A stretch of 64,000 nt of DNA from Halomonas sp. M20 (GCF_020622265.1 NZ_JACNMQ010000001.1:868001-932000), one strand, 5' to 3'. Positions 1 through 8,971 are shown, counted from the first letter of the stretch. Program-made: numbers and translations. The notes: a model not told the origin generated them from the letters alone.

Positions 1-249
1 GAGCAGGCCGGGGACGAACACCCGCTTTCCGAGCAAGCAAGCGCCAGTGCTCTGCTACCTTCCGATCGCGACTACTACCGCTTCAATGGCTCGTTGACCA
101 CGCCGCCCTGTACGCAAGGCGTACGCTGGCTGGTGATGAAGCAACCGCTTACGGCATCGCAAGAACAGATTGAGCGCTTCGCCGATGTCCTGCATGAGCC
201 CAATAATCGTTCGCTACAGCCGGTCAATGCGCGGCCTGTCTTGCAGTAA
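1..249 (+). CDS. alpha-carbonic anhydrase, C-terminal part
   Basis: Only the last 82 codons lie in the window; the frame is open from base 1 and stops with TAA at 247-249. The product would interconvert CO2 and bicarbonate, usually in the periplasm for this family. Family marks are YYRFNGSLTTPPCTQGVRW, which carries the conserved TTPPC segment of the alpha-class substrate pocket, followed by the typical end with PNNR and QPVNAR. The three zinc histidines and any signal peptide lie upstream of the window, so catalytic integrity cannot be judged. The family call is firm. Confidence 0.9.
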   Translation, partial: EQAGDEHPLSEQASASALLPSDRDYYRFNGSLTTPPCTQGVRWLVMKQPLTASQEQIERFADVLHEPNNRSLQPVNARPVLQ

Positions 250-685
250 TTGATTGCGGTACACGAATAGTGCGCGTACTTCACTCGTATTTAACGGCGC
301 CTAATCACGATGTAAACTCGGTAATTATGTCGAGATTGGGCTGTCGGACAGTGGAGAAGATGGATGCTTTTGGGTCTCACATGATGAGGATACTCGGCTC
401 GACTCTGGCCTCAAAGTCTATTAGCATTTTTTCGAACTGCTGATAAAAGAGCTAGCTCGTATTGTGTTACTGAAGTTCTTGCACCTACGCAATGCGGGAG
501 TGCTGGTCATGATTCTCAAGAAATCGCAAAACGACTTCGAATACTCAGATGATTCGGTACTTGACTAGGTGCAGCGTTGAAAGAAAGTCTCTTATAGGCT
601 GGTAAATAGAAATATCTGAACAAAGCCGTTCAGTAGCAATGTGACCAAAAATTAATTCCATGCTTTAGTATAAGGTTTTCTTAAC
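250..685. other. AT-rich intergenic stretch, no supported gene
   Basis: These 436 bp are visibly richer in A and T than the host genes and lead into the AT-rich ATP-grasp gene. One frame is open for about 44 codons (about 431-566) after a stop but has no convincing start or ribosome site and no family I recognise; it may be decayed coding sequence. I see no tRNA, terminator or clear repeat. Confidence 0.5.
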
Positions 686-1729
686 ATGCAAATAGCTATT
701 CACCACACATCAGATAGTTTTTCGGATCATTGGATCGAATACTGCAAAAAAAACAATATCAATTACAAGATCGTAAATGCCTTTGATAACGATATTATTT
801 GTCAATTGAAAGATTGTGATGCACTGATGTGGCACCACCATCATGGGCATTTCAAAGATGTGCTAGCAGCTAGGAAGATTCTTTTTGCGTTAGAGCATGC
901 AGGCGTTAAGGTTTTTCCTGATTTTAAAACAGGATGGCACTTTGATGATAAAGTGGCACAAAAATATATACTGGAAGCAATTGATGCGCCGCTAGTTCCT
1001 AGTTATGTGTTCTATGATAGAAAAGAAGCCGAGGACTGGGCAAAGCAAACCACCTACCCAAAAGTATTCAAGTTGAAGGGTGGGGCAGGGGCTGCCAACG
1101 TCAAGTTGATAAAAAGCCGGGCTGAGGCTTTTAAGGTTATTGGAAAATCCTTTGGTAAAGGTTTTTCCCAGTTTGATCGTATGGGCAATTTATCCGACCG
1201 TTATAAAAAATTCAGGAGCGGCTCAGGCTCACTGCTATTGGTGCTGAAGGGTGTTGCACGTCTTTTTATACCGACAGATTTTGCTAAACAGCAAAGCCCA
1301 GAAAGAGGGTATGTCTATTTTCAGGAATTTATACCGGATAATAACCACGATACCAGGGTTGTAGTTATCGGCGGCCAAAAAGCTGCTGCTGAAAAAAGAT
1401 ACGTTAGAAAAAACGATTTTCGAGCGTCAGGTAGTGGAAGTTTTAGTTACGATAATATCGATACAAATGCTGTAAAAATAAGTTTTGAAGTGTCGAAAAG
1501 GCTAGGGTTGCAAGCGGTGGCTTTTGATTTCGTGTTAGATGAAGAAGGGAAGCCTTTAATTGTTGAGTTGAGTTATGGTTTCGGGGCGCGAGGCATAAGC
1601 GAAGCTCCAGGTTATTGGGATAGCCAATTAAACTGGCATGCTGATCGGTTCAATCCACAACAGTGGATGATTGAAAATATTATAAATTCTCTAGAGCCTG
1701 CTGATGTTTCGCGCCAATCGGTTGATTAA
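686..1729 (+). CDS. ATP-grasp (RimK-like) domain protein, probably acquired
   Basis: This 347-residue protein has the look of an ATP-grasp ligase, a fold that joins a carboxylate to an amine or thiol through an acyl phosphate. A central KVFKLKGGAGAANV segment fits the nucleotide-binding Lys and Gly-rich loop. DFVLDEEGKPLIVELSYGFG near the C-terminus fits the metal-binding Asp/Glu strand of RimK- and carbamoyl-phosphate-synthetase-like enzymes. A His cluster (WHHHHGH) lies near residue 50. There is no signal peptide. The substrate is unknown; relatives often sit in surface polysaccharide or peptide-modification loci, but no such partner is present. Base use (many AAA, AAT, TTT codons) differs sharply from its neighbours, which suggests horizontal transfer. 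AAGG lies a little upstream of the ATG. Confidence 0.7.
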   Translation: MQIAIHHTSDSFSDHWIEYCKKNNINYKIVNAFDNDIICQLKDCDALMWHHHHGHFKDVLAARKILFALEHAGVKVFPDFKTGWHFDDKVAQKYILEAIDAPLVPSYVFYDRKEAEDWAKQTTYPKVFKLKGGAGAANVKLIKSRAEAFKVIGKSFGKGFSQFDRMGNLSDRYKKFRSGSGSLLLVLKGVARLFIPTDFAKQQSPERGYVYFQEFIPDNNHDTRVVVIGGQKAAAEKRYVRKNDFRASGSGSFSYDNIDTNAVKISFEVSKRLGLQAVAFDFVLDEEGKPLIVELSYGFGARGISEAPGYWDSQLNWHADRFNPQQWMIENIINSLEPADVSRQSVD

Positions 1730-1992
1730 AGCGAACAGGTTTGGCCGAGGTGTGGAGATTTTCATATCGATACAAGGCAACGCTGCTGGTCGGGATTCTC
1801 AAGCGCTTATAAAGGACGGGCGCTAAATATAAAGATATGCCAGTATGCACCAGCATGAGCAGATAGAAGAGCGGGTTATCCGCTCCGTTATCTTCAGCAA
1901 ATACGACAATACACCTCTGGTCATTGTCGATCTGCATTTTCTGATTTGCTCTAAGCTACACTACAGGCTCAACTATCAAGTAGGAAATAATC

Positions 1993-2526
1993 ATGGATGA
2001 TCTTTTTTTCGCCGGATGGCCTGCGCTTTTGCGGGTCGCGATATCTGCGGTGCTGGGCTATGTCACTCTGGTGCTCTTGCTGCGCATTTCCGGTCGTCGG
2101 ACACTTGCGAAGATGAATGCCTTCGATCTGGTGGTGACCGTGGCGCTGGGCTCGGTGCTTGCCAGTATCATTCTCAGCAAAAGCGTTACGCTGTTTCAAG
2201 GGGCCTTGGCGCTGGCGCTGCTCATCGGCATGCAGTACGCCGTGACCTGGTCCAGTGTGCGGGTAGGGTGGGTGCGCCAGGTGGTGACCGGTGAGCCGGC
2301 CTTGCTGTTCTATCAGGGGCAAACGCTACCGGATGCCTTGCGTAAAGCGCGAGTGACGCAGGACGAGCTACGGGCGGCAGTGCGCGCCTCCGGCTATATC
2401 GACATGAGCGAGGTGCAGGCTGTGGTGTTGGAAACCGATGGCTCGTTTAGCGTGATGGGTAATGACACAACACCCAAGCAATCTAGCCTCGAGGACGTCA
2501 TGGTGCCGGGCGGTCAGCAGGTATAG
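1993..2526 (+). CDS. DUF421 (YetF-like) membrane protein
   Basis: This 177-residue protein has two or three hydrophobic helices in the first 90 residues, then a small soluble domain. The segment RISGRRTLAKMNAFDLVVTVALGS is the hallmark of DUF421/YetF proteins, and the downstream domain, with EPALLFYQG and VRASGY, matches the family's conserved cytosolic part. The biochemical role is not settled; some relatives affect spore or stress physiology. The gene stands alone, with a terminator about 20 bp after its stop. The start is the first ATG, behind GTAGGAAATAATC. Confidence 0.85.
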   Translation: MDDLFFAGWPALLRVAISAVLGYVTLVLLLRISGRRTLAKMNAFDLVVTVALGSVLASIILSKSVTLFQGALALALLIGMQYAVTWSSVRVGWVRQVVTGEPALLFYQGQTLPDALRKARVTQDELRAAVRASGYIDMSEVQAVVLETDGSFSVMGNDTTPKQSSLEDVMVPGGQQV

Positions 2527-2548
2527 AGCTAGATGATACGCCGTTGTT

Positions 2549-2577
2549 AAAAAGAGCGCCGAGAGCGCTCTTTTTTA
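2549..2577 (+). terminator. Rho-independent terminator after the DUF421 gene
   Basis: A perfect 11-bp stem (AAAAAGAGCGC paired with GCGCTCTTTTT) closes a 5-nt loop and runs into a T tract. The A-rich left arm means it can also work on the opposite strand, for the leftward Nudix gene. Confidence 0.9.
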
Positions 2578-2663
2578 TGGCGCGGGGTGTTTTATCCAAG
2601 ACAGCAGCGCATAACCACCGATTAGTGGCGTGGTTCAATCTGGAGCATGAGCGCGCTTGCGGT

Positions 2664-3098
2664 TCAGGAGTCGATAGAACCTTCGCGAAGTGCCAGCGCC
2701 ATTTGCGCAACGCTAGCCACATGCTCGCTCAACGGGATTCTGGCTTCGGCGATGTCTGTCAGCTTGATCCAGGCCGCTTGCATGGCATCATCCGCCGCCT
2801 GCGGGACGCCGGAGAGATAGTCGCAAAGTACTGCAGTCAATACGTAGTGAAATCTCACTTCGTCGTCTTCACGGCGAATGACATCGATCGTGGTCAGATA
2901 ATCCTGGGCACTGGAATGAATGCCGGTTTCTTCGGCCAGTTCACGTACCGCGCACTCGAATACGGTTTCGCCGGATTCGATGCGTCCGCCGGGGAATCCC
3001 CAAAGCCCCGCGTCCGGTTCGTTTTTGCGCCGTACCAGCAGGGCGTCCTGGCCACGTAGAACCACTGCCAACGCTGCGGGTTTGGGTGTTGAGTGCAT
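2664..3098 (-). CDS. Nudix hydrolase
   Basis: A 144-residue cytosolic enzyme expected to hydrolyse a nucleoside diphosphate linked to another group. The Nudix box is complete at residues 38-60: a Gly, then E44, then RELAEETGI at 52-60, which matches GX5EX7REUXEEXGU. The substrate cannot be read from the sequence; the size and the FPGGRIESGET context are common in ADP-ribose or NADH pyrophosphatase-like members and in MutT-type housekeeping enzymes. It starts 2 bp after the rhomboid stop on the same strand, so the two probably share a transcript. Confidence 0.88.
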   Translation of the reverse strand: MHSTPKPAALAVVLRGQDALLVRRKNEPDAGLWGFPGGRIESGETVFECAVRELAEETGIHSSAQDYLTTIDVIRREDDEVRFHYVLTAVLCDYLSGVPQAADDAMQAAWIKLTDIAEARIPLSEHVASVAQMALALREGSIDS

Positions 3099-3100
3099 GT

Positions 3101-3721
3101 TTAAGCGCCTATTTGCTGAAGAAACAGCGGTAGAGCGCGGGGATCGAGCAGGATGGTAATCACCACGCCCCCGATGGCGCCGCCAAGATGGGCCTCGTGG
3201 GCGAGGCCTCCGACTTGATTAGGATCGCGATTCTGCATGGCATAGAGCGAGAGCGCCACGAAGCCGATGGCGAACAGGATGGCGGGAATGGGAATGGCGA
3301 AAAAGAGATAAAGCATCCGGAAGGGTTCGTACAGACAGAAGGCGAACAGCACGCCGGTGATGGCGCCGGAAGCGCCCACCGCTGAATAGCGAAGGTTGCC
3401 GCGTTGGACGATCAACGACAGCCCGTGGGCTGAGAGCTCAGAGCCGAAATAGAGGAGCAGATAGCTGACTGGACCAAGCGCGACTTCGAGCCAGGGGCCG
3501 AAGAAGTAAAGGGTGAGCATGTTGACCAGCAAATGCGCGCCATTGGCATGTACGAAGCCGGCGGTCACGAGCCGGTAGATCTCGCCATGGCGCAGGATGC
3601 GTTCGGGTTTGAAAGCCAGTCGATCAATGAGCCGAGGGCGGCTTTTCAGTGCGTAAATACTGACGACAATATTGATGATGAGCAGCGCCAGGGTAATTGG
3701 CGTTTGGGTCAGGTCCAGCAT
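3101..3721 (-). CDS. rhomboid-family intramembrane serine protease
   Basis: A 206-residue inner-membrane protein with about six hydrophobic helices. The catalytic dyad is visible: Ser118 in GASG (116-119) and His178 in AHLGG. The helix with HLLVNM (from His63) supplies the oxyanion-region His and Asn. Rhomboids cut transmembrane segments of client proteins inside the bilayer. There are no extra domains, so this is the minimal bacterial form. It lies upstream of, and is nearly contiguous with, the Nudix gene; that pairing does not by itself suggest a client. Confidence 0.92.
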   Translation of the reverse strand: MLDLTQTPITLALLIINIVVSIYALKSRPRLIDRLAFKPERILRHGEIYRLVTAGFVHANGAHLLVNMLTLYFFGPWLEVALGPVSYLLLYFGSELSAHGLSLIVQRGNLRYSAVGASGAITGVLFAFCLYEPFRMLYLFFAIPIPAILFAIGFVALSLYAMQNRDPNQVGGLAHEAHLGGAIGGVVITILLDPRALPLFLQQIGA

Positions 3722-3838
3722 GCATTGGTCTCACGAGTACAAGGTTCGAGATCGTCATGGTGTCAGATTGTCGGGGTGCGGTCTTGTGCGTATGTTGAAG
3801 ATGCGTTTCTTGAGTGTTCGACTGCGCTGGAGCTGATT

Positions 3839-4183
3839 ATGCATTTACGCCGTAGAGGGTGGGTTGTCGCCATGCTGTTCATCACGCTGGTGGCCTGTGC
3901 CGAGGACAAGCCCGCCGAAGTGCCTCTCTCGATATTGGCATCGCAACCAGCCGCTTATAAAGATAAGCGCGTTGCCACCCAAGGAGTGGTGCGCACCTTT
4001 GAAGCGCCTCGTCACTACTGGATCGAGGATGATGGCCTGAACCGGGTAGAGGTATTTCCTCAGGAGCGCATCGCGCCCTATCTCGGTGAGCAGGTGCGTA
4101 TCGTCGGCCAATTCCAGTATGAGCAGAACACAGGGCGTAAGCTGGAAGCGCAGCGGATCGAAACGCTCGACGAGTCGCGATGA
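3839..4183 (+). CDS. small lipoprotein with an OB-fold-like domain
   Basis: The ATG at 3839 gives 114 residues beginning with Arg-rich MHLRRRGW, a hydrophobic stretch and a lipobox (LVAC), so it is probably a lipid-anchored envelope protein. The mature part, with KRVATQGVVRTF, HYWIEDDGLNRVEV and GEQVRIVGQFQY, looks like a small beta-barrel of the OB type. Longer upstream starts in the same frame overlap the rhomboid gene on the other strand and would bury the signal sequence, so they are rejected. The function is unknown. Confidence 0.72.
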   Translation: MHLRRRGWVVAMLFITLVACAEDKPAEVPLSILASQPAAYKDKRVATQGVVRTFEAPRHYWIEDDGLNRVEVFPQERIAPYLGEQVRIVGQFQYEQNTGRKLEAQRIETLDESR

Positions 4184-4333
4184 ACAAAGTCTGTCGGCTT
4201 CAATTGGGCTCAGCGGGTGTGGGACGCAAGCTCGGGCATGACCGCTTTGAGAGAAATACTTGTCAGCGCATCCTCATGACGTCAGGATTCTCTATCCAAC
4301 CCCTGCTCGAATTATAAACAAAGGAGAATCACG

Positions 4334-4612
4334 ATGGCTCAAGCAAGTGCGCGTCACATTCTGGTGGATAGCGAAGCAAAGTGTCAGGAACTCAAGACTG
4401 AAATCGAGAACGGGCGTGATTTCGCCGAGGTGGCGAAAGAGCACTCCACCTGCCCGTCCGGGCGTAGCGGTGGCGATCTGGGTACCTTTACCCAGGGCCA
4501 AATGGTGCCTGAGTTCGACAAGGTGGTGTTCAATGAAGAACTCAATACCGTGCATGGCCCGGTCAAGACGCAATTTGGCTATCATCTGCTGGAAGTGACT
4601 GACCGCTCCTGA
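4334..4612 (+). CDS. ppiC: parvulin-type peptidyl-prolyl isomerase PpiC
   Basis: A 92-residue single-domain parvulin, the same size as E. coli PpiC (93). It speeds cis/trans isomerisation of prolyl peptide bonds in the cytosol. The motifs are typical: ARHILV at the start, FAEVAKEHSTCPS, GGDLGTFTQGQMVPEFDKVVF, and TQFGYHLLEV at the end. A strong AAAGGAGA ribosome site precedes the ATG. A bidirectional terminator follows, so the gene is monocistronic. Confidence 0.95.
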   Translation: MAQASARHILVDSEAKCQELKTEIENGRDFAEVAKEHSTCPSGRSGGDLGTFTQGQMVPEFDKVVFNEELNTVHGPVKTQFGYHLLEVTDRS

Positions 4613-4631
4613 AGTTGATAGCGTCTTGAAT

Positions 4632-4667
4632 GCAAAACGCCTGGCCACATGGCCAGGCGTTTTGCGT
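4632..4667. terminator. bidirectional terminator between ppiC and the chemoreceptor gene
   Basis: A 13-bp perfect stem (AAAACGCCTGGCC at 4634-4646 with GGCCAGGCGTTTT at 4651-4663) closes an ACAT loop. A run of A on one side and T on the other serves both converging genes. Confidence 0.9.
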
Positions 4668-4686
4668 TTGCTCGATGATATCGGGA

Positions 4687-6459
4687 TCAGAAGTCACTCC
4701 ATTCATCGGCGCCTTCGGCTACAGGCTGTTTGGACGGTACTTGTTTTGAAGCAGCGGATGGTTCTTTCACAATAGAAGAGGGCGCCGACGGTTTGGCTAT
4801 GCTGGCGCCTTTCGTTGCGGCAGTGGTCTCTTCACCCAGCACGAAAGTGTTGATCAGGTCGTTCAAGCGCTGAGCATGACGGCGCATGTCCGTAGCGGCA
4901 GTCGAGGACTGCTGCACCATGGCGGCGTTCTGCTGGGTCATGCTGTCCATTTCCATTACCGCCGTGTTGACTTGACCGATGCCACTGCTTTGCTCCTTGG
5001 TGGCGGCGCTGATTTCGCCGATCACATCCGTGACCCGGGCAACGCTGGCGACTATCTCCTGCATGGTCTGACCTGCATTGCGCACTAGCTGCGCCCCTGA
5101 CTTGGTGTGAGTGGCCGAGGTGTCGATCAGCGTGCGAATTTCGCTGGACGCATCGCTTGAGCGGCTGGCAAGAGTACGCACCTCCTGAGCCACCACCGCA
5201 AAGCCACGGCCATGCTCGCCGGCCCGGGCGGCTTCCACCGAGGCGTTGAGTGCGAGAATGTTGGTCTGGAAGGCGATGGCATCGATCATGGTGATGATCT
5301 CGCCGATCTTGGTGGCAGAGGTGTTGATGTCCTCCATGGTGTGCTCGACCTGACTCATGACCGCCTCGCCCTGGCGCGCCACATCGGCGGTGGACTGCAC
5401 CAGCTGATTGGCCTGCTGGGCGGAATCCGCGCTGTGGTTCACTGTGGAGGTGATCTCCTCCATGGAAGCCGAGGTCTCCTGCAGATTGGCGGCGGCCTGC
5501 TCGGTGCGTGTCGCCAACTCATCGCTGCCCTGGGCAATATCTTCGGCCGCTTGATTGACGCTGCGAGTACTGCTGCGTACTTCCTTCAACGTGTCTTGCA
5601 TGCGTTCGACAAAAGCATTGAATTGAGTGGCTAGATTGCCGATCTCGTCATGGCTCTCGATACTCAAGCGACGGGTGAGGTCGCCCTTGCCTTCAGCGAT
5701 ATCCTGCATGGCACCTGCGGTGCGGCGAATCGGCTGCACCGTGCGCCGGACCAGCCAATAGGCGATGGCAGCGGCGCCGAGAAACATTGCCGCACCTATC
5801 AGTACCGCGATGATGAGAGATTGACGCAGGCTGCTTGCCGCGGCAGTTTCAATTGTTGACATGATGGCATTGATGTCGGTGGTATAGACACCCGTGCCCA
5901 ACATCCAGCCCCATTTGTCGATGCCGATGGAATAAGACTGCTTGGCCTCTATCTCGCCGTTACTGGGGTGCGGCCAGTAGTACTGGTAGAAGCCACCACC
6001 TTCTTGGGCGATCTCGATCAGGTCGCGTATCAGGTAATTGCCTTTCTTATCCTGAGCGTCGAGCATTTTGGTGCCTTCGCGCTCCGGCATCGGGGCGGTG
6101 ACCAGATTCGTCCCCTGATAATCATAGACGAAGATGTAATTGCCGCCGTCGAAGCGCATGTTACGCAGGATGGTTTTTGCGCGTTCCTGGGCTTCCGTAT
6201 CGTTAGGGCCGGCATTTTCGACGATCGGGGCGATCGAGGACTCGGCGGCCTCGACAAGATCCTTCACCGCCGTTTTGCGTGCTTCGATCAACATCTCTCG
6301 CTGTTCGGCCAGGGTGCTTCGGTTATCCTGAATGCGATCGTAGGCAGCAAACGAGACCAGGGCCAGGGTGATCAGTAGCAGAGGGACCAAGGTCAGCAGC
6401 AGCATCTTGCCCTGCAGGCTTAACGAAAAATTTCGTGGGCGTAAAAAGTGTGAAGGCAT
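4687..6459 (-). CDS. methyl-accepting chemotaxis protein with Cache domain
   Basis: A 590-residue transmembrane chemoreceptor. Order: a TM helix at about 18-40; a periplasmic Cache-type ligand domain with [13 protein letters not shown] and [13 protein letters not shown]; a second TM at about 215-240; a HAMP domain; and a long signalling coiled coil whose hairpin tip holds [33 protein letters not shown]. The last five residues are EWSDF, matching the xWxxF pattern that tethers CheR/CheB in high-abundance receptors. Cache receptors often bind small organic acids or amino acids; the ligand here is unknown. Expression is tied to the flagellar regulon by a FliA promoter just upstream. Confidence 0.95.
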   Translation of the reverse strand: MPSHFLRPRNFSLSLQGKMLLLTLVPLLLITLALVSFAAYDRIQDNRSTLAEQREMLIEARKTAVKDLVEAAESSIAPIVENAGPNDTEAQERAKTILRNMRFDGGNYIFVYDYQGTNLVTAPMPEREGTKMLDAQDKKGNYLIRDLIEIAQEGGGFYQYYWPHPSNGEIEAKQSYSIGIDKWGWMLGTGVYTTDINAIMSTIETAAASSLRQSLIIAVLIGAAMFLGAAAIAYWLVRRTVQPIRRTAGAMQDIAEGKGDLTRRLSIESHDEIGNLATQFNAFVERMQDTLKEVRSSTRSVNQAAEDIAQGSDELATRTEQAAANLQETSASMEEITSTVNHSADSAQQANQLVQSTADVARQGEAVMSQVEHTMEDINTSATKIGEIITMIDAIAFQTNILALNASVEAARAGEHGRGFAVVAQEVRTLASRSSDASSEIRTLIDTSATHTKSGAQLVRNAGQTMQEIVASVARVTDVIGEISAATKEQSSGIGQVNTAVMEMDSMTQQNAAMVQQSSTAATDMRRHAQRLNDLINTFVLGEETTAATKGASIAKPSAPSSIVKEPSAASKQVPSKQPVAEGADEWSDF

Positions 6460-6497
6460 CGAACGAGCACCTCTATTTTTTTATTTAATAACATAAG

Positions 6498-6524
6498 TTA
6501 TCGGCCTTAAAAAAATCGGCTTTA
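6498..6524 (-). promoter_or_regulatory. sigma-28 (FliA) promoter of the chemoreceptor gene
   Basis: Read on the minus strand, TAAA is followed by exactly 15 bases and then GCCGATAA, a perfect match to the flagellar sigma-28 consensus. It ends about 40 bp upstream of the start codon, the right distance for the adjacent chemoreceptor. Confidence 0.88.
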
Positions 6525-6670
6525 ACGCTGCAGGCTTTCTGCCAGTAAAAGCAGTGAATTTGAATCATCTATACCCAAGCCTTTTTGGTGAAAGGATTAT
6601 TCGACATGATCTTTGGCTTCCAGCCGTTATACTGGTTCTAAACCATTAGGCGTCAGCGACAGGAGATAGA

Positions 6671-8137
6671 GTGAAGGATGACAAGAATTCGACTGGCCGG
6701 AAGGCTGGTATGGGCAAAGGGAAAGTATTGCTAATTCTGGTTCTTGTAGCTTATCTAGGCATGGCGCTCTACCAGACATTCAAGCCGTTACCTAAGGGCG
6801 TCAACGCGGCTTTCCCGTTGAGGCCGGCGCAGGAGGTTGCCTTTCTCGGCGATACCACCTATCTGGACAAGTGGGGCCAGCGTCAGTCGGATCATGTGAT
6901 CTTCGATGAAATTTTGCGCCTGATCGGCCAGGCCAATCGTCTCGTGGTGCTGGACATGTTCCTGTTCAACGACTTCAGCGGGGCGGCTACCGGTGATTTC
7001 CGGGCGTTATCCGCTGAACTTACCCGAGCATTGACGCAGCGCAAGGATCAGATGCCGGGGCTTGAAGTGGTGCTGATCACCGATCCACTGAACACCATGT
7101 ACGGCGGATTGGAGCCGGATCATCTCAAGGCGCTGCGTGCCGCCGGAATCAAGATCGTGATGACGGATCTGACCGAGCTGCGGGCTTCGAATTCTCTCTG
7201 GTCGGGACTGTGGTACTGGTGCTGTAGTTGGCTCGGTAACAGCACCAAGGGTGGCTGGTTGCCCAATCCCTTGGGCGAAGGTGACGTCACGCTGCGCAGT
7301 TATCTGCAGTTGCTCAATTTCAATGCCAACCATCGCAAGACGCTGGTCGTGGACTCCGGGGAAAGCTGGGTGGGGCTCGTTAGTTCGGCCAACCCTCATG
7401 ATGCCAGCAGCGCCCACGATAACGTAGCGCTACGTTTCACCGGGGAGGCAGCAATCGATTTGCTGGAAAGTGAACGGGCGGTGGTGGCGATGTCCGGCGC
7501 CAGCATCAATTTCGATACACCGATCCATGAAAGGAGTGTGGAAAGCGATGGTTCACGCATGCAGATATTGACCGAGTCCAGAATCGGTAATGCGCTGCGA
7601 ATTGCCATCGATAGTGCCGAGCCCGGTGATCGTATCGATATTGCCGTGTTTTATTTTTCTCATCGCGACCTGTTGGCATCGGTCATGGCCGCCCATGAGC
7701 GTGAGGTGCGTATCCGAGTGCTTCTCGACCCCAACAAGGATGCCTTCGGTATGGAGAAGAATGGTATACCCAACCGTCAGGCGGCAGCAGATCTTGACGC
7801 GGCAGGAGTCCCGGTACGCTGGTGCGCCACCATGGGAGAACAGTGTCATGGCAAGATGCTGCTCAAGCGCTCGTTAAGCGGTGACGCCGCGCTGATTCTC
7901 GGCTCGGCCAATTTCACCCGGCGTAATCTCGACAATCTCAATCTGGAGACCAGCGTGCGATTGAGGGGCAATACTCAAACAGCCGCCATTGTCGATGCCA
8001 CGAAGTACTTCAAGCGCTACTGGCGTAATAGTCAGAGAAAACTGCATAGCTTGCCCTATTCCATCAATGCCGATACATCATTGTCCCGTTATTGGCTGTA
8101 TCGCGTGATGGAGTCCACGGGGCTATCGACATTCTAG
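6671..8137 (+). CDS. phospholipase D-family protein, membrane-anchored
   Basis: A 488-residue protein with one N-terminal hydrophobic helix (about 18-34) and then two PLD halves. The catalytic HxK motifs are H221/K223 (NHRKTLVVD) and H393/K395 (QCHGKMLL), and the second is followed by the usual GSANFT at 411-416. Enzymes of this superfamily cleave or transfer phosphodiester bonds by a phospho-His intermediate; the two complete motifs suggest activity, perhaps on phospholipids at the periplasmic face. The substrate is not evident. The start is GTG with AGGAG five bases upstream. The gene is divergent from the chemoreceptor. Confidence 0.85.
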   Translation: MKDDKNSTGRKAGMGKGKVLLILVLVAYLGMALYQTFKPLPKGVNAAFPLRPAQEVAFLGDTTYLDKWGQRQSDHVIFDEILRLIGQANRLVVLDMFLFNDFSGAATGDFRALSAELTRALTQRKDQMPGLEVVLITDPLNTMYGGLEPDHLKALRAAGIKIVMTDLTELRASNSLWSGLWYWCCSWLGNSTKGGWLPNPLGEGDVTLRSYLQLLNFNANHRKTLVVDSGESWVGLVSSANPHDASSAHDNVALRFTGEAAIDLLESERAVVAMSGASINFDTPIHERSVESDGSRMQILTESRIGNALRIAIDSAEPGDRIDIAVFYFSHRDLLASVMAAHEREVRIRVLLDPNKDAFGMEKNGIPNRQAAADLDAAGVPVRWCATMGEQCHGKMLLKRSLSGDAALILGSANFTRRNLDNLNLETSVRLRGNTQTAAIVDATKYFKRYWRNSQRKLHSLPYSINADTSLSRYWLYRVMESTGLSTF

Positions 8138-8236
8138 CGCGCCGTTTAAATATATTAGGCATTGCCATGTGATAACTGGTATAGGTGATACGGGCAGAAC
8201 GTTTTGCAAACAAGTTTTCAGCATAAGGACCACGCT

Positions 8237-8311
8237 ATGAGAAATATCATCTACATCGTTGGCTTGATCGTCATTGTACTGTTCATCCTGAGCTTTTTAG
8301 GGCTGCGCTGA
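8237..8311 (+). CDS. 24-residue single-helix membrane peptide
   Basis: This short frame encodes MRNIIYIVGLIVIVLFILSF followed by LGLR and a stop. It is one hydrophobic helix with a positive N-terminus and a positive C-terminal Arg, so it should sit in the inner membrane. AAGGACC lies upstream of the ATG at ribosome-site distance. Its composition is entirely that of a designed membrane helix, and I recall near-identical tiny proteins in other gammaproteobacteria, which supports a real gene. The function is unknown. A strong hairpin follows about 35 bp downstream. Confidence 0.7.
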   Translation: MRNIIYIVGLIVIVLFILSFLGLR

Positions 8312-8345
8312 ATAATCACCAACGCGTCAGGATCTTCCAACACTT

Positions 8346-8386
8346 CATGCTGTCACCAGGCCCCTCCTGGTGGCAGCATGCCCGTT
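8346..8386 (+). terminator. probable terminator after the 24-residue peptide gene
   Basis: A 15-bp stem (8346-8360 with 8366-8380, one G-T pair) closes a 5-nt loop and is followed by CCCGTTTT. The stem is very stable but the T run is short, so termination is likely rather than certain. Confidence 0.6.
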
Positions 8387-8480
8387 TTCACGAGTGATTC
8401 TTGAAGAGACATTTTGCAGCGAACCTTTCTTGCCGATAGGGTCTAATACTGGCAATGCATTCATCGCGCCAAGGTTTCTT

Positions 8481-8945
8481 ATGCTCTCTACCTTTCAGCA
8501 GTTTTTCAATCGCGCGCTCGTCGTGCCCACTCAGGAGCAGGAGCGCCGTGTAACCCTGGAACTGGCCACCGCAGTTCTCTTTTGCGAAATCGTGCGCGCG
8601 GACTATCAGCGTGATCCACGAGAGCTGGAGCTTCTAAAACGCAAACTGCAGCGACGTTTCGAGCTGGACGATGGTGCTGTAGGCGAATTGATACGATCCG
8701 CCGAGGAAGAGGCGGATCAAGCGGTGGATCATTTTGAGTTCGTACGTCTGATCAATGAGCATTACGACTACGGTAACAAGGTCGTATTGGTCGAATTGAT
8801 GTGGGAACTCGCTTACGCAGACGATGAGCTGGATGCCTATGAAGAGCATCGTATCCGCAAGCTTGCGGATCTCTTGTTCGTGCGCCACAGCGACTTCATC
8901 CGCACCAAGCTGCGGGTTCTGGAAAAACGCGGTGAAGCAAAATAA
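8481..8945 (+). CDS. TerB-like (tellurite-resistance fold) protein
   Basis: The ATG at 8481, behind AAGG, gives 154 mostly helical, acidic residues. LELATAVLFCEIVRADYQRD and LMWELAYADDELDAYEEHRIRKLADLL match the two Asp/Glu-rich helical repeats of the TerB fold. Proteins of this type are widespread and not specific for tellurite; no other ter gene is nearby. An in-frame upstream ATG at 8370 would add 37 residues but lies inside the terminator hairpin and is not favoured. The protein is cytosolic and its role is unknown. Confidence 0.8.
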   Translation: MLSTFQQFFNRALVVPTQEQERRVTLELATAVLFCEIVRADYQRDPRELELLKRKLQRRFELDDGAVGELIRSAEEEADQAVDHFEFVRLINEHYDYGNKVVLVELMWELAYADDELDAYEEHRIRKLADLLFVRHSDFIRTKLRVLEKRGEAK

Positions 8946-8971
8946 TGAACGGCTGACGTTACTTTATCGTT

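Noticed and set aside
250-685. Possible broken gene before the ATP-grasp gene (about 44 codons open near 431-566)
   Set aside because: No start, no ribosome site and no recognisable similarity; kept only as an intergenic note.
1680-1937. 85-codon minus-strand frame after the ATP-grasp gene
   Set aside because: It overlaps the gene's 3' end, has no ribosome site or family features, and lies in low-GC sequence where such frames arise by chance.
8481-8945. Tellurite-resistance function for the TerB-like protein
   Set aside because: No terA, terC, terD, terE or terZ is nearby and the TerB fold is widespread in unrelated contexts.
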